Part shown: piece by piece, positions 22,969-30,761 of the stretch
Numbering within the stretch: the first letter of the stretch is position 1
Layout: every line of letters starts with the position of its first letter
Assembly (NCBI RefSeq): GCF_016658545.1
Contig: NZ_JACVZC010000064.1
Location: 1 to 33,900 of the forward strand
Source of the DNA: Pseudomonas sp. S37
GTDB lineage: Bacteria; Pseudomonadota; Gammaproteobacteria; Pseudomonadales; Pseudomonadaceae
Reading direction: 5' to 3'
Length of the DNA stretch: 33,900 nt
The notes under the pieces: generated by a model
Databases searched by the model: none
The model's input: the letters and a program-made list of their open reading frames with translations, nothing else
Told to the model about the DNA's origin: nothing
Program-made: the position numbers and the translations under genes

Positions 22969-24864
22969 TCAAGTGTGCGGCACGTTACGAGCAGGCACCC
23001 CACCCGCAAACTCCGGCTTCAGATGCCCTTGTTCATCCAGCAGGTAAGCATCCATCACCTCACGCACCACCGGCCCTGCCACCCGGCCACCGGCCTCGCC
23101 GTTCTCGATCATCACCGCCACCACCACACTGGGGTGGTCAGCCGGGGCAAAGCCGACGAACAGGGCGTTGTCCCGGTGGCGCTCCAGGGTCTTGTTGCGG
23201 TTGTAGCGTTCGCCCTGCTTGATCGCCACCACCTGTGCGGTACCGCTCTTGCCGGCAATCCGGTACTGCGCACCGGCCGCCGCCGCGCGGGCGATGCCGC
23301 GCGGGTCGTGCATGACCATCTGCATGCCCTGGTTGACCTGGTCCCAGGCGCGTTTGTCATGCAGCACGATGTCGGGCATCGGGTTGGGGTCGACCGGCGT
23401 ATCGCCGCCCACGGTCATGGCCAGGTGCGGGCGGTGCCATACGCCCTTGCTTGCCAGCAGGCTGGTGGCCTGCGCCAACTGCAAGGGAGTGACCTGCATG
23501 TAGCCCTGGCCAATGCCAAGGATCAGCGTCTCGCCCGGGAACCAGGCCTGGCGCCGGGTAGCACGTTTCCACTGGGCTGAAGGCATCAGCCCGGCAGCCT
23601 CTTCGAACATGTCCAGCGACACCTTCTGGCCCAGCCCGAACTCGGCCATGTAATCGTGCAGGCGGTCGATGCCCAGCTTGTGCGCCAGGTCGTAGAAGTA
23701 GGTGTCGTTGGACCGCATGATGGCGGTGTACATGTCCACCCAGCCATCACCGCTGCGGTTCCAGTTGCGGTACTTGTGGTCGTAGTTGGGCAATTCATAG
23801 TAACCCGGGTCGAATACCCGGCTGCCAGGGGTGATCACGCCGCTGTCGAGGCCGGCGATGGCCACTTCCGGCTTCACCGTCGAGCCGGGCGCGTACAGGC
23901 CGCGCAGCACGCGGTTGAACAGCGGGCGGTCGATGGAGTCGCGCAGCGCAGCGTATTGCTTGAAGCTGATGCCCTTGACGAACAGGTTGGGGTCGAAGCT
24001 CGGGTTGCTGACCATTGCCAGCACGTCGCCATTGGCCGGGTCCAGTACCACCACCGAGCCGCGGCGGTCGCCCAGGGCCTTTTCAGCGGCCACTTGCAAG
24101 TGGGCGTCCAGGGTCAGCACGATGTCCTGCCCCGGGGTCGGGGCCTTGTGGTTGAGCACGCGCATCACCCGGCCCTGGGCGTTGGTCTCGACCTCTTCGT
24201 AGCCTACGTGGCCATGCAGCTGGCTTTCGTAGAAGTGCTCGATGCCAGTCTTGCCGATCGACTGGGTGCCCCGGTATTCGGTGCTGTCGAGCACCTTGGC
24301 TTCTTTCTCGTTGATGCGCCCCACATAGCCCACCGAGTGGGCGAAATGCTCGGCCATCGGGTATTCGCGGATGAACTGCGGCTCCACCTCCAGGCCCGGA
24401 AGGCGGAACTGGTTGACCGCCACCAGGGCAATCTGCTCTTCACTCAGGCCGACCATCAGGGTCACCGGCTCGAACGGTTTGCGGCCGCGGCGCAGGTCCT
24501 TGTCGAACTGCTTGCGGTCGTCCTCGCTCAGGCTCAGTACCTGAGCCAGGGTGTCGAGCACCTTGGCCGAGTCGCCGCCGGCGCGCTCGCGGGTCATGGT
24601 CAGGTCGAAGCTGGGCTTGTTGTCGGCCAGCACCACGCCATTGCGGTCATAGATCAGCCCGCGCTCGGGGGCGATGGGTAGCACGTGCACGCGGTTGTTT
24701 TCCGACACGGCAGTCTGCTGGTCGTGCTGCAGCACCTGCAGCACATAGAGCCGGCCCACCAGCACGGCACACAGGCTGAACACCAGGGCGGCGCAGGCCA
24801 GAAGCCGGCGGTTGACCAGGTGTTTTTCCTTTTCGTGGTCCTTGAGGGGGATTGGTTGCGGCAT
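22969..24864 (-). CDS. mrdA: Penicillin-binding protein 2 (peptidoglycan D,D-transpeptidase MrdA)
   Basis: A 631-residue class B penicillin-binding protein. A short cytoplasmic tail is followed by one membrane anchor at about residues 20-45 (LLACAALVFSLCAVLVGRLYVLQVL). A PBP dimer domain follows, then the transpeptidase domain with the active-site serine S328 in APGSTVKPEVA (SxxK), SND as the SxN motif, and KSGTAQVV as the KTG motif. It cross-links lateral-wall peptidoglycan in the elongasome. The ATG at 24864 is preferred over the one at 24951, which would add a 29-residue basic leader. The usual partner rodA and the rlpA/dacA genes are absent, so this looks like a stand-alone, probably second, mrdA copy within catabolic genes. 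Confidence 0.92.
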   Translation of the reverse strand: MPQPIPLKDHEKEKHLVNRRLLACAALVFSLCAVLVGRLYVLQVLQHDQQTAVSENNRVHVLPIAPERGLIYDRNGVVLADNKPSFDLTMTRERAGGDSAKVLDTLAQVLSLSEDDRKQFDKDLRRGRKPFEPVTLMVGLSEEQIALVAVNQFRLPGLEVEPQFIREYPMAEHFAHSVGYVGRINEKEAKVLDSTEYRGTQSIGKTGIEHFYESQLHGHVGYEEVETNAQGRVMRVLNHKAPTPGQDIVLTLDAHLQVAAEKALGDRRGSVVVLDPANGDVLAMVSNPSFDPNLFVKGISFKQYAALRDSIDRPLFNRVLRGLYAPGSTVKPEVAIAGLDSGVITPGSRVFDPGYYELPNYDHKYRNWNRSGDGWVDMYTAIMRSNDTYFYDLAHKLGIDRLHDYMAEFGLGQKVSLDMFEEAAGLMPSAQWKRATRRQAWFPGETLILGIGQGYMQVTPLQLAQATSLLASKGVWHRPHLAMTVGGDTPVDPNPMPDIVLHDKRAWDQVNQGMQMVMHDPRGIARAAAAGAQYRIAGKSGTAQVVAIKQGERYNRNKTLERHRDNALFVGFAPADHPSVVVAVMIENGEAGGRVAGPVVREVMDAYLLDEQGHLKPEFAGGVPARNVPHT

Positions 24865-25102
24865 CGGGGGCTCTTTTCTACGGCTTTCGCGTTGGCCGTG
24901 CGGGCGCGCGAATGGGCGGGGGATGCTACGCAACACCTCCCGCAGCCTCAAGCCGGGTGCCGACCGGCTGCGGCTGGGTATGGGCTGTGCGCCCCGTGAT
25001 CAGGGCGCTGGCGAGAAACATGAAGATTTGTTCATGGCTGACACGCTCGTGAACGGTTGAGGGGTGTGTTTTTGTTATTTTGTGGATCCATAAATAAATC
25101 GT

Positions 25103-25117
25103 GTTCGATAATCGAAC
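25103..25117. promoter_or_regulatory. PcaR-like (IclR family) operator palindrome
   Basis: GTTCGATAATCGAAC is a perfect palindrome with 7-bp arms around a central A. It differs by one base from the P. putida PcaR box I recall (GTTCGATAATCGCAC), which controls the protocatechuate/beta-ketoadipate genes, including the AAHS transporter gene pcaK. It lies upstream of an AAHS transporter gene here. The regulator is not in the window. Confidence 0.6.
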
Positions 25118-25147
25118 GTGAAATGATCCTTTCCATAAATTCATAAG

Positions 25148-25161
25148 ATGTTGAAAAACAT
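25148..25161. promoter_or_regulatory. ATGTT-N4-AACAT palindrome
   Basis: A perfect 5-bp inverted repeat with spacer GAAA, which extends to 6 bp (GATGTT/AACATC, 25147-25162). It shares ATGTT-N3-AAACATC with 16202-16216 in front of the GntR gene. It may be a GntR-type site or chance in AT-rich DNA. Confidence 0.25.
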
Positions 25162-25427
25162 CAATAAATATCTAATTTTTTAAAGAGATAATGGCATTAT
25201 GCCGAGCAGAACCCATTTCGCCTGAAGTCGCAGTGATTGTTTGTGGATCCATTATCTGGTTGATTAGCGCCTGACAACGGCCGGAGCCCTCCCGCCGTAT
25301 GCGACAACAATTACAAAAAGGGTCCAGTCATGAATGGCTTTCCAAGGGTATGGAACCGTCAGGGTTTCTTGCGCTTTGCCTGCGTGTACGCATCTGTTCT
25401 CTCACCTGTAAACCGGCAGGTGACCCC

Positions 25428-26759
25428 ATGAATACCGATCTCAAACAACGCCTGGACAACGACCCGATGGGCCGCTTCCAGTGCCTGGCCATTGGTATCT
25501 GCATCATCCTCAACATGATCGACGGCTTCGACGTGTTGGTCATGGCCTTCACGGCGGCCTCGGTGTCTGCCGAATGGGGCTTGAACGGGGCACAGGTGGG
25601 CTTGCTGCTCAGCGCCGGCCTGTTCGGCATGGCGGCCGGGTCGCTGTTCATAGCGCCATGGGCCGACCGCTTTGGCCGCCGCCCGTTGATCCTGTTGTGC
25701 CTGGCGCTGTCCGGCATCGGCATGCTGCTTTCGGCGCTGAGCCAGAGCCCGCTGCAACTGGCACTGCTGCGTGGCCTGACCGGGCTGGGCATCGGTGGCA
25801 TCCTGGCCAGCAGCAACGTGATTGCCAGCGAGTACGCCAGCAAGCGCTGGCGCGGCCTGGCCGTCAGCCTGCAATCCACCGGCTATGCCTTGGGCGCAAC
25901 CTTGGGTGGTTTGCTGGCGGTGTGGCTGCTCGGGCATTGGGGCTGGCGCTCGGTGTTCCTGTTTGGCGGCATCGTCACCGTACTGGTGATCCCGCTGGTG
26001 CTGTTGTGGTTACCCGAGTCGCTGGACTTCCTGCTGGCACGTCGGCCTGCCAATACCCTGGCCCGCATCAACCGCCTGGCGGCACGCCTCGGTCAGCCGG
26101 CACTGGCCCAATTGCCAGCATTGACGGTCGCGGCGCAGGGCACAGCCAGTGGCTTCAAACAGTTGCTGACACCGGCCATGCGCCGCACCACGCTGGTGAT
26201 CTGGCTGCTGTTCTTCCTGGTCATGTTCGGCTTCTACTTCGTCATGAGCTGGACACCGAAACTGCTGGTGGCCGCCGGCCTGTCGGCGCAGCAGGGCATT
26301 ACCGGCGGGGTGTTGTTGAGCGTTGGCGGCATCCTTGGCGCGGCGCTGATCGGCGGCCTGGCCTCGCGCTGGCCACTGACCCGCGTGCTGGCGCTGTTCA
26401 TGCTCATTACCGCAGCACTGCTGGTGCTGTTCGTGGCCAATGGCGCTTCGGTCAGTGCGGCGTTGGCACTGGGGTTGCTGATCGGGCTGTTCTCAAACGG
26501 ATGCGTGGCCGGGCTGTACGCCTTGTCGCCGGTGGTCTACGACGCCTCCGTGCGCGCCACCGGGGTGGGTTGGGGCATCGGCATCGGCCGCATGGGCGCC
26601 ATCCTGTCGCCGACCGTGGCCGGAGTGCTGCTCGATGGCGGCTGGCAGCCGTTGCACCTGTACGGGGTGTTCGCCAGCGTGTTCGTGCTGGCGGCGGGCT
26701 GCCTGCTGTTGCTGCGGCCGGCAGCCAGCCAGGTGCGGCCGGTAATGGCCGACGCCTAA
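25428..26759 (+). CDS. MFS transporter, aromatic acid:H+ symporter (AAHS) family
   Basis: A 443-residue inner-membrane transporter. The first segment carries DGFDVLVMAF, the D-G-x-D motif of AAHS transporters such as PcaK and BenK. The cytoplasmic loop 2-3 motif is APWADRFGRRPLIL, and LGALIGG-type and RATGVGWGIGIGRMGAI segments complete the family pattern. The family has 12 membrane segments in two halves. The start at 25428 (MNTDLKQRLD) has AGGTGA just upstream; the frame opens back to 25299 without support. It should import an aromatic or related carboxylate. Its stop overlaps the stop of the convergent LysR gene by two bases. The PcaR-like box upstream suggests induction by a beta-ketoadipate-pathway intermediate. 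Confidence 0.88.
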   Translation: MNTDLKQRLDNDPMGRFQCLAIGICIILNMIDGFDVLVMAFTAASVSAEWGLNGAQVGLLLSAGLFGMAAGSLFIAPWADRFGRRPLILLCLALSGIGMLLSALSQSPLQLALLRGLTGLGIGGILASSNVIASEYASKRWRGLAVSLQSTGYALGATLGGLLAVWLLGHWGWRSVFLFGGIVTVLVIPLVLLWLPESLDFLLARRPANTLARINRLAARLGQPALAQLPALTVAAQGTASGFKQLLTPAMRRTTLVIWLLFFLVMFGFYFVMSWTPKLLVAAGLSAQQGITGGVLLSVGGILGAALIGGLASRWPLTRVLALFMLITAALLVLFVANGASVSAALALGLLIGLFSNGCVAGLYALSPVVYDASVRATGVGWGIGIGRMGAILSPTVAGVLLDGGWQPLHLYGVFASVFVLAAGCLLLLRPAASQVRPVMADA

Positions 26760-27652
26760 GCCTGGCCGTCGATGATCGCCTCGGCGACCGTGGCGCAGAA
26801 CCATTGCAGGGCGGCGGAGTTGTCGCTGTTGGGGTGCCAGTTCAGCGAGACATTGAACTCGGCCACCTGGAACGGCAGCTCGAGCATGCGCAAACCACCG
26901 TCCTGCATGAACAGCCGGGCGATCTGTGCCGGCAGCACGGCGAGCAGGTCGGTGCCGGGGATGATCTTCGGCAATACCGAGAAGTGCGGCACCTGCAGGC
27001 TGGTGCGCCGCTGCAGCTGCATGCTGTTGAGCACGTCTTCGACACTGCCGTGGCCGGTGGTACGGGTAACGCTGATATGCCGCTCGGCAATGAACTGCTC
27101 AAGGCTCAGTTCAGTGCCGATGCGTGGGTGGTCGCAGCTGAGCAGGCACACATAGCGCTCGCGCAGCAACACCTGGCTGCGGGTGCCCGGCACCGGCGGG
27201 CGGCAGATGGCGGCGTCGATCTTGCCGCTGGCCAGCCAGTCGCCCACCTGGTCGACCTGCAGTGGCAATACCTCGACTTCGGCGCGTGGGGCGTCGCGGT
27301 TCAGGCGCGCCAGGATCAGCGGCAAGAAGCCCATTTCGCCAAGGTCGGAAAGGGCAATGCGGAACCTGCGCTCGGTGGTGGCGGGGTCGAACTGGCGGGT
27401 GCTTTGCACGGCGCCCTCAATGCGTGTCAGTGCGTCGCGCAGGGTGCTGTACAGCTGGTCGGCAACAAAGGTGGGCTGGATACCGTCACGGGTGCGGCTG
27501 AACAGGGCGTCGTCGAACAGTTCGCGCAGGCGCGCCAGGCCATAGCTGACCGACGGCTGGGTTACGAACAGCCGCTCGGCGGCCAAGGTGACGCTGCGGG
27601 CCTCGTAAAGGGTGACGAAGGTGCGGATCAGGTTGAGGTCGATGTGGCTCAT
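26756..27652 (-). CDS. LysR-family transcriptional regulator
   Basis: A 298-residue LysR regulator. The N-terminal helix-turn-helix is at about residues 1-60 (DLNLIRTFVTLYEARSVTLAAERLFVTQPSVSYGLARLREL), followed by a linker helix and a periplasmic-binding-like effector domain starting near RRFRIALSDLGEMGFLP. It is divergent from the benzoylformate decarboxylase operon across a 117-bp gap with dyad sequences, the classic layout for a LysR activator and its target. The likely effector is benzoylformate or a related aromatic acid, by inference. The Shine-Dalgarno is poor, but no better start is available. The terminal codons overlap the MFS gene on the other strand. Confidence 0.9.
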   Translation of the reverse strand: MSHIDLNLIRTFVTLYEARSVTLAAERLFVTQPSVSYGLARLRELFDDALFSRTRDGIQPTFVADQLYSTLRDALTRIEGAVQSTRQFDPATTERRFRIALSDLGEMGFLPLILARLNRDAPRAEVEVLPLQVDQVGDWLASGKIDAAICRPPVPGTRSQVLLRERYVCLLSCDHPRIGTELSLEQFIAERHISVTRTTGHGSVEDVLNSMQLQRRTSLQVPHFSVLPKIIPGTDLLAVLPAQIARLFMQDGGLRMLELPFQVAEFNVSLNWHPNSDNSAALQWFCATVAEAIIDGQA

Positions 27653-27692
27653 GGGGCGCTGTCTTCACATAGATAGGTTTTATTTTTGGTAA

Positions 27693-27716
27693 AGATAGTA
27701 TCAATTTGATCAATCT
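27693..27716. promoter_or_regulatory. Candidate LysR binding region before mdlC
   Basis: In the 117-bp divergent gap, ATCAA-T-TTGAT (27700-27710) is a perfect 5-bp inverted repeat. It overlaps the 8-bp palindrome TTGATCAA (27706-27713), and outer AGAT/ATCT ends give partial wider symmetry. AT-rich dyads of the T-N11-A type are typical LysR sites. Binding is inferred from position. Confidence 0.45.
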
Positions 27717-27769
27717 GGCGGTGGCTGCAAAAGTAACTCGAAATCCAAAAACAAGCTTCAAGGGGCTTT

Positions 27770-29356
27770 ATGAAAACTGTTCACGGCGCCACCTACGACA
27801 TCCTCCGCCAGCATGGCCTGACCACCATCTTCGGTAACCCGGGTTCCAACGAACTGCCGTTCCTCAAGGGTTTCCCGGAAGACTTCCGCTACATCCTCGG
27901 CCTGCACGAAGGCGCCGTGGTCGGCATGGCCGACGGTTACGCGCTGGCCAGCGGCCAACCGACCTTCGTCAACCTGCACGCGGCCGCCGGTACCGGTAAC
28001 GGCATGGGCGCCCTGACCAATGCCTGGTATTCGCACAGCCCATTGGTGATCACCGCCGGCCAGCAAGTGCGCTCGATGATCGGGGTGGAGGCGATGCTGG
28101 CCAATGTCGACGCCGCACAGTTGCCCAAGCCGCTGGTCAAGTGGAGCCACGAGCCCGCTACGGCGCAGGACGTGCCGCGCGCCCTTAGCCAGGCGATTCA
28201 CACCGCCAGCCTGGCGCCGCGCGGGCCGGTGTACGTGTCGATCCCCTATGACGACTGGGCCTGTGAAGCCCCGGCCGGCGTCGAGCACTTGGCGCGCCGC
28301 CAGGTCAGCAGTGCCGGGCTGCCGTCGCCGGCGCAGTTGCAGCAGCTGTGCCAGCGCCTGGCGGCCGCGCGCAACCCGGTGCTGGTATTGGGCCCGGATG
28401 TCGATGGCAGTGGCGCCAATGGCCTGGCCGTGCAACTGGCAGAAAAGCTGCGCATGCCGGCCTGGGTTGCGCCGTCGGCATCGCGTTGCCCGTTCCCCAC
28501 GCGGCATGCGTGTTTCCGCGGGGTATTGCCGGCGGCCATTGCCGGCATCAGCCACAACCTGGCCGGGCACGACCTGATCCTGGTAGTGGGCGCCCCGGTG
28601 TTCCGTTACCACCAGTTCGCCCCGGGCAACTACCTGCCGGCCGACTGCGAACTGCTGCACCTGACCTGCGACCCGGGCGAGGCGGCGCGTGCACCCATGG
28701 GCGACGCCCTGGTCGGCGATATCGCGCTTACCCTCGCGGCTGTGCTGGATGCTGTACCTCAGAGCGCCAGACCAATGCCGGCCGCCTTGCCGGCTGCCGA
28801 AGCAGTGGCCGACGACGGTGGCCTGCTGCGCCCGGAAACGGTGTTCGACCTGCTGAATAACCTGGCTCCCAAGGACGCCATCTACGTCAAGGAGTCCACC
28901 TCAACCGTTGGCGCGTTCTGGCGCCGCGTGGAAATGCGTGAGCCAGGCAGCTATTTCTTCCCGGCCGCCGGTGGCCTGGGCTTCGGCTTGCCGGCCGCGG
29001 TGGGTGTGCAGCTGGCGTCGCCCGCGCGCCGGGTGATCGCTGTTATCGGTGACGGCTCGGCCAACTACGGCATCACTGCGCTGTGGACAGCCGCGCAATA
29101 CAACATCCCGGTGGTATTCATCATCCTCAAGAACGGCACCTACGGCGCATTGCGCTGGTTCGCCGATGTGCTGGATGTGAACGACGCGCCGGGGCTGGAT
29201 GTGCCGGGCCTGGACTTCTGCGCGATCGCCCGTGGCTATGGCGTGCAGGCGGTACATGCGGCGACCGGCCGTGCATTCGCCCAGGCGCTGCGTGAAGCGC
29301 TGGAGAGCGACCGGCCGGTACTGATCGAAGTGCCGACCCAGACCATCGAGCCCTGA
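27770..29356 (+). CDS. mdlC: Benzoylformate decarboxylase
   Basis: A 528-residue ThDP-dependent enzyme that converts benzoylformate to benzaldehyde and CO2 in the mandelate pathway. It has the same length as the P. putida enzyme, and the catalytic residues fall on the same numbers: S26 (NPGSNELPF), E47, H70 (NLHAAAGTG) and H281 (FRYHQF). The substrate-pocket residues A460 and F464 also match. The ThDP/Mg motif is GDGSANYGITALW. AAGGGG precedes the ATG. It heads an operon with an aromatic-acid transporter, an aldehyde dehydrogenase and a porin. No mandelate racemase or dehydrogenase gene is in the window, so benzoylformate itself, or a substituted form, may be the substrate that enters. Confidence 0.93.
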   Translation: MKTVHGATYDILRQHGLTTIFGNPGSNELPFLKGFPEDFRYILGLHEGAVVGMADGYALASGQPTFVNLHAAAGTGNGMGALTNAWYSHSPLVITAGQQVRSMIGVEAMLANVDAAQLPKPLVKWSHEPATAQDVPRALSQAIHTASLAPRGPVYVSIPYDDWACEAPAGVEHLARRQVSSAGLPSPAQLQQLCQRLAAARNPVLVLGPDVDGSGANGLAVQLAEKLRMPAWVAPSASRCPFPTRHACFRGVLPAAIAGISHNLAGHDLILVVGAPVFRYHQFAPGNYLPADCELLHLTCDPGEAARAPMGDALVGDIALTLAAVLDAVPQSARPMPAALPAAEAVADDGGLLRPETVFDLLNNLAPKDAIYVKESTSTVGAFWRRVEMREPGSYFFPAAGGLGFGLPAAVGVQLASPARRVIAVIGDGSANYGITALWTAAQYNIPVVFIILKNGTYGALRWFADVLDVNDAPGLDVPGLDFCAIARGYGVQAVHAATGRAFAQALREALESDRPVLIEVPTQTIEP

Positions 29357-29406
29357 ACCCGACCCACACCAGGCGACACCCAACAAAAACAAGAACCGAG
29401 GTGGCT

Positions 29407-30747
29407 ATGAAGACGACTTCCGTAAGTGAAGTGATCGATGCTGCACCCTTCAATCGTACGCATCTGCTGATTCTGCTGTGGGGCTGTTTCATCATGCTGT
29501 TCGACGGCTATGACATGGTGATCTATGGCTCGGTGGTGCCACGCCTGATGCAGGAATGGCAACTGAGCGCCATCGAAGCCGGCACGCTCGGCAGCTGCGC
29601 GCTGTTCGGCATGCTGTTCGGCGGTACCTTGCTGGCGCCACTGGCCGACCGCTTCGGCCGGCGCAAACTGATCATCCTCACCGCCTTGCTGGCCAGCCTG
29701 GCGGCGTTCATGACCGGCCATGCGCGCACCCCGCTGGAACTTGGCGCCTGCCGCCTGGTGACCGGGCTGGCACTGGGCGCGCTGGTGCCCAGCGCCGTCA
29801 ACCTGATCAGCGAGTTCGCCCCGCAAGGGCGGCGCAGCACCATGATTACCGTGATGTCCAGTTTCTACTCCGTCGGCGCTGTACTGTCGGCCTTGCTGGC
29901 GATCGTGGTGATCCCCCAATGGGGCTGGCAGGCAGTGTTCTACGTGGCTGTGCTGCCGGTGCTGGCGGTGCCGTTCATGCTGCGCTACCTGCCAGAGTCG
30001 GCGGCGTTCCTTGAACTGAAGGGGCGCCGTGCCGAGTTGGAGCAGTTGCTGCTCAAGGTTGACCCGGCGTTTCGCCCGGGTACTGAACTGCGCTTGGCTG
30101 GCAGCGGCCAGCCGCAAGACAAGGCTCGCCTGGCGCAGTTGTTCGGCCGTGGCCAGGCCCTGGCCACCGTGTTGCTGTGGGTGGCGTTCGCCATGTGCAT
30201 GCTGATGAGCTACGGCCTCAATACCTGGCTGCCCAAGCTGATGGCGCAGGGCGGCTATGCCCTGGGTTCAAGCCTGGCGTTCCTGGTAACGCTGAACGTT
30301 GGCGCCACAGTCGGTGCGCTGTTTGGCGGCTGGCTCGCCGACCGCCTGGGCGTGCAGCGCACGCTGGCGTTGTTCTTCGTGCTTGCAGCGGTGTCGCTGG
30401 CGGCACTGGGGCTCAACCCTGGGCCGCTGCTATTGAACCTGCTGCTGCTGATTGCCGGTGCCACCACCATCGGCACCCTGGCGGTGATCCACGCCTACGC
30501 CTCGATTGCCTACCCGGCGCACATCCGCTCTACCGGGGTGGGCTGGGCCGCCGGCATCGGCCGCCTGGGCGCCATCGCCGGGCCGATGCTGGGTGGCAGC
30601 CTGCTGTCGATGCAGCTGCCGATCCAGCAGAACTTCCTCGCCTTCGCCCTGCCTGGGGTGATCGGCGCGTTGGCCATCGCCTTCATCCAGGTGCGTGCCC
30701 CTCAACAGGCCAGTGAGCCTGAAACTGCCAACAAACCTACCTGCTGA
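29407..30747 (+). CDS. MFS transporter, aromatic acid:H+ symporter (AAHS) family, BenK-like
   Basis: A 446-residue inner-membrane transporter. DGYDMVIYGSVVPRLMQEW in the first segment is typical of benzoate/4-hydroxybenzoate AAHS transporters. ADRFGRRKLIIL is the loop 2-3 motif and RSTGVGWAAGIGRLGAI lies in the second half. The start is set at the ATG 29407, with GAGG five bases upstream; the GTG at 29401 is an alternative that adds two residues. It lies 50 nt after mdlC and 14 nt before the aldehyde dehydrogenase gene. The likely cargo is benzoylformate, mandelate or benzoate. It is diverged from the MFS protein at 25428, so the two are not a recent duplication. Confidence 0.9.
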   Translation: MKTTSVSEVIDAAPFNRTHLLILLWGCFIMLFDGYDMVIYGSVVPRLMQEWQLSAIEAGTLGSCALFGMLFGGTLLAPLADRFGRRKLIILTALLASLAAFMTGHARTPLELGACRLVTGLALGALVPSAVNLISEFAPQGRRSTMITVMSSFYSVGAVLSALLAIVVIPQWGWQAVFYVAVLPVLAVPFMLRYLPESAAFLELKGRRAELEQLLLKVDPAFRPGTELRLAGSGQPQDKARLAQLFGRGQALATVLLWVAFAMCMLMSYGLNTWLPKLMAQGGYALGSSLAFLVTLNVGATVGALFGGWLADRLGVQRTLALFFVLAAVSLAALGLNPGPLLLNLLLLIAGATTIGTLAVIHAYASIAYPAHIRSTGVGWAAGIGRLGAIAGPMLGGSLLSMQLPIQQNFLAFALPGVIGALAIAFIQVRAPQQASEPETANKPTC

Positions 30748-30761
30748 ACAAGGAGCCTTGC

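Larger units (their letters stand above)
24865..25427. other. Large intergenic region between mrdA and the first MFS gene
   Basis: This is 563 bp without a credible gene. The mrdA-proximal part is GC-rich. Bases 25060-25200 are markedly AT-rich, unlike the rest of the window. It contains the inverted repeat CATGAA-N6-TTCATG (25019-25036), a 15-bp palindrome at 25103, an ATGTT-N4-AACAT palindrome at 25148, and two copies of TTTGTGGATCCAT (25079-25091 and 25240-25252). An extended -10-like GATAAT is at 25187. A 27-codon frame from 25191 has no convincing support. Confidence 0.6.

Noticed and set aside
24926..25144. 72-codon minus-strand frame upstream of mrdA
   Set aside because: It passes through the PcaR-like palindrome and has no ribosome binding site or recognisable features.
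25191..25274. 27-residue reading frame with a hydrophobic end in the mrdA-MFS gap
   Set aside because: It has only a close, poor AAAGAG upstream, and its end covers the second TTTGTGGATCCAT copy. No way to separate it from chance.
25481..27676. Open reading frame of 731 codons on the plus strand
   Set aside because: It runs out of frame through the MFS gene and antisense through the LysR gene. No recognisable protein features.
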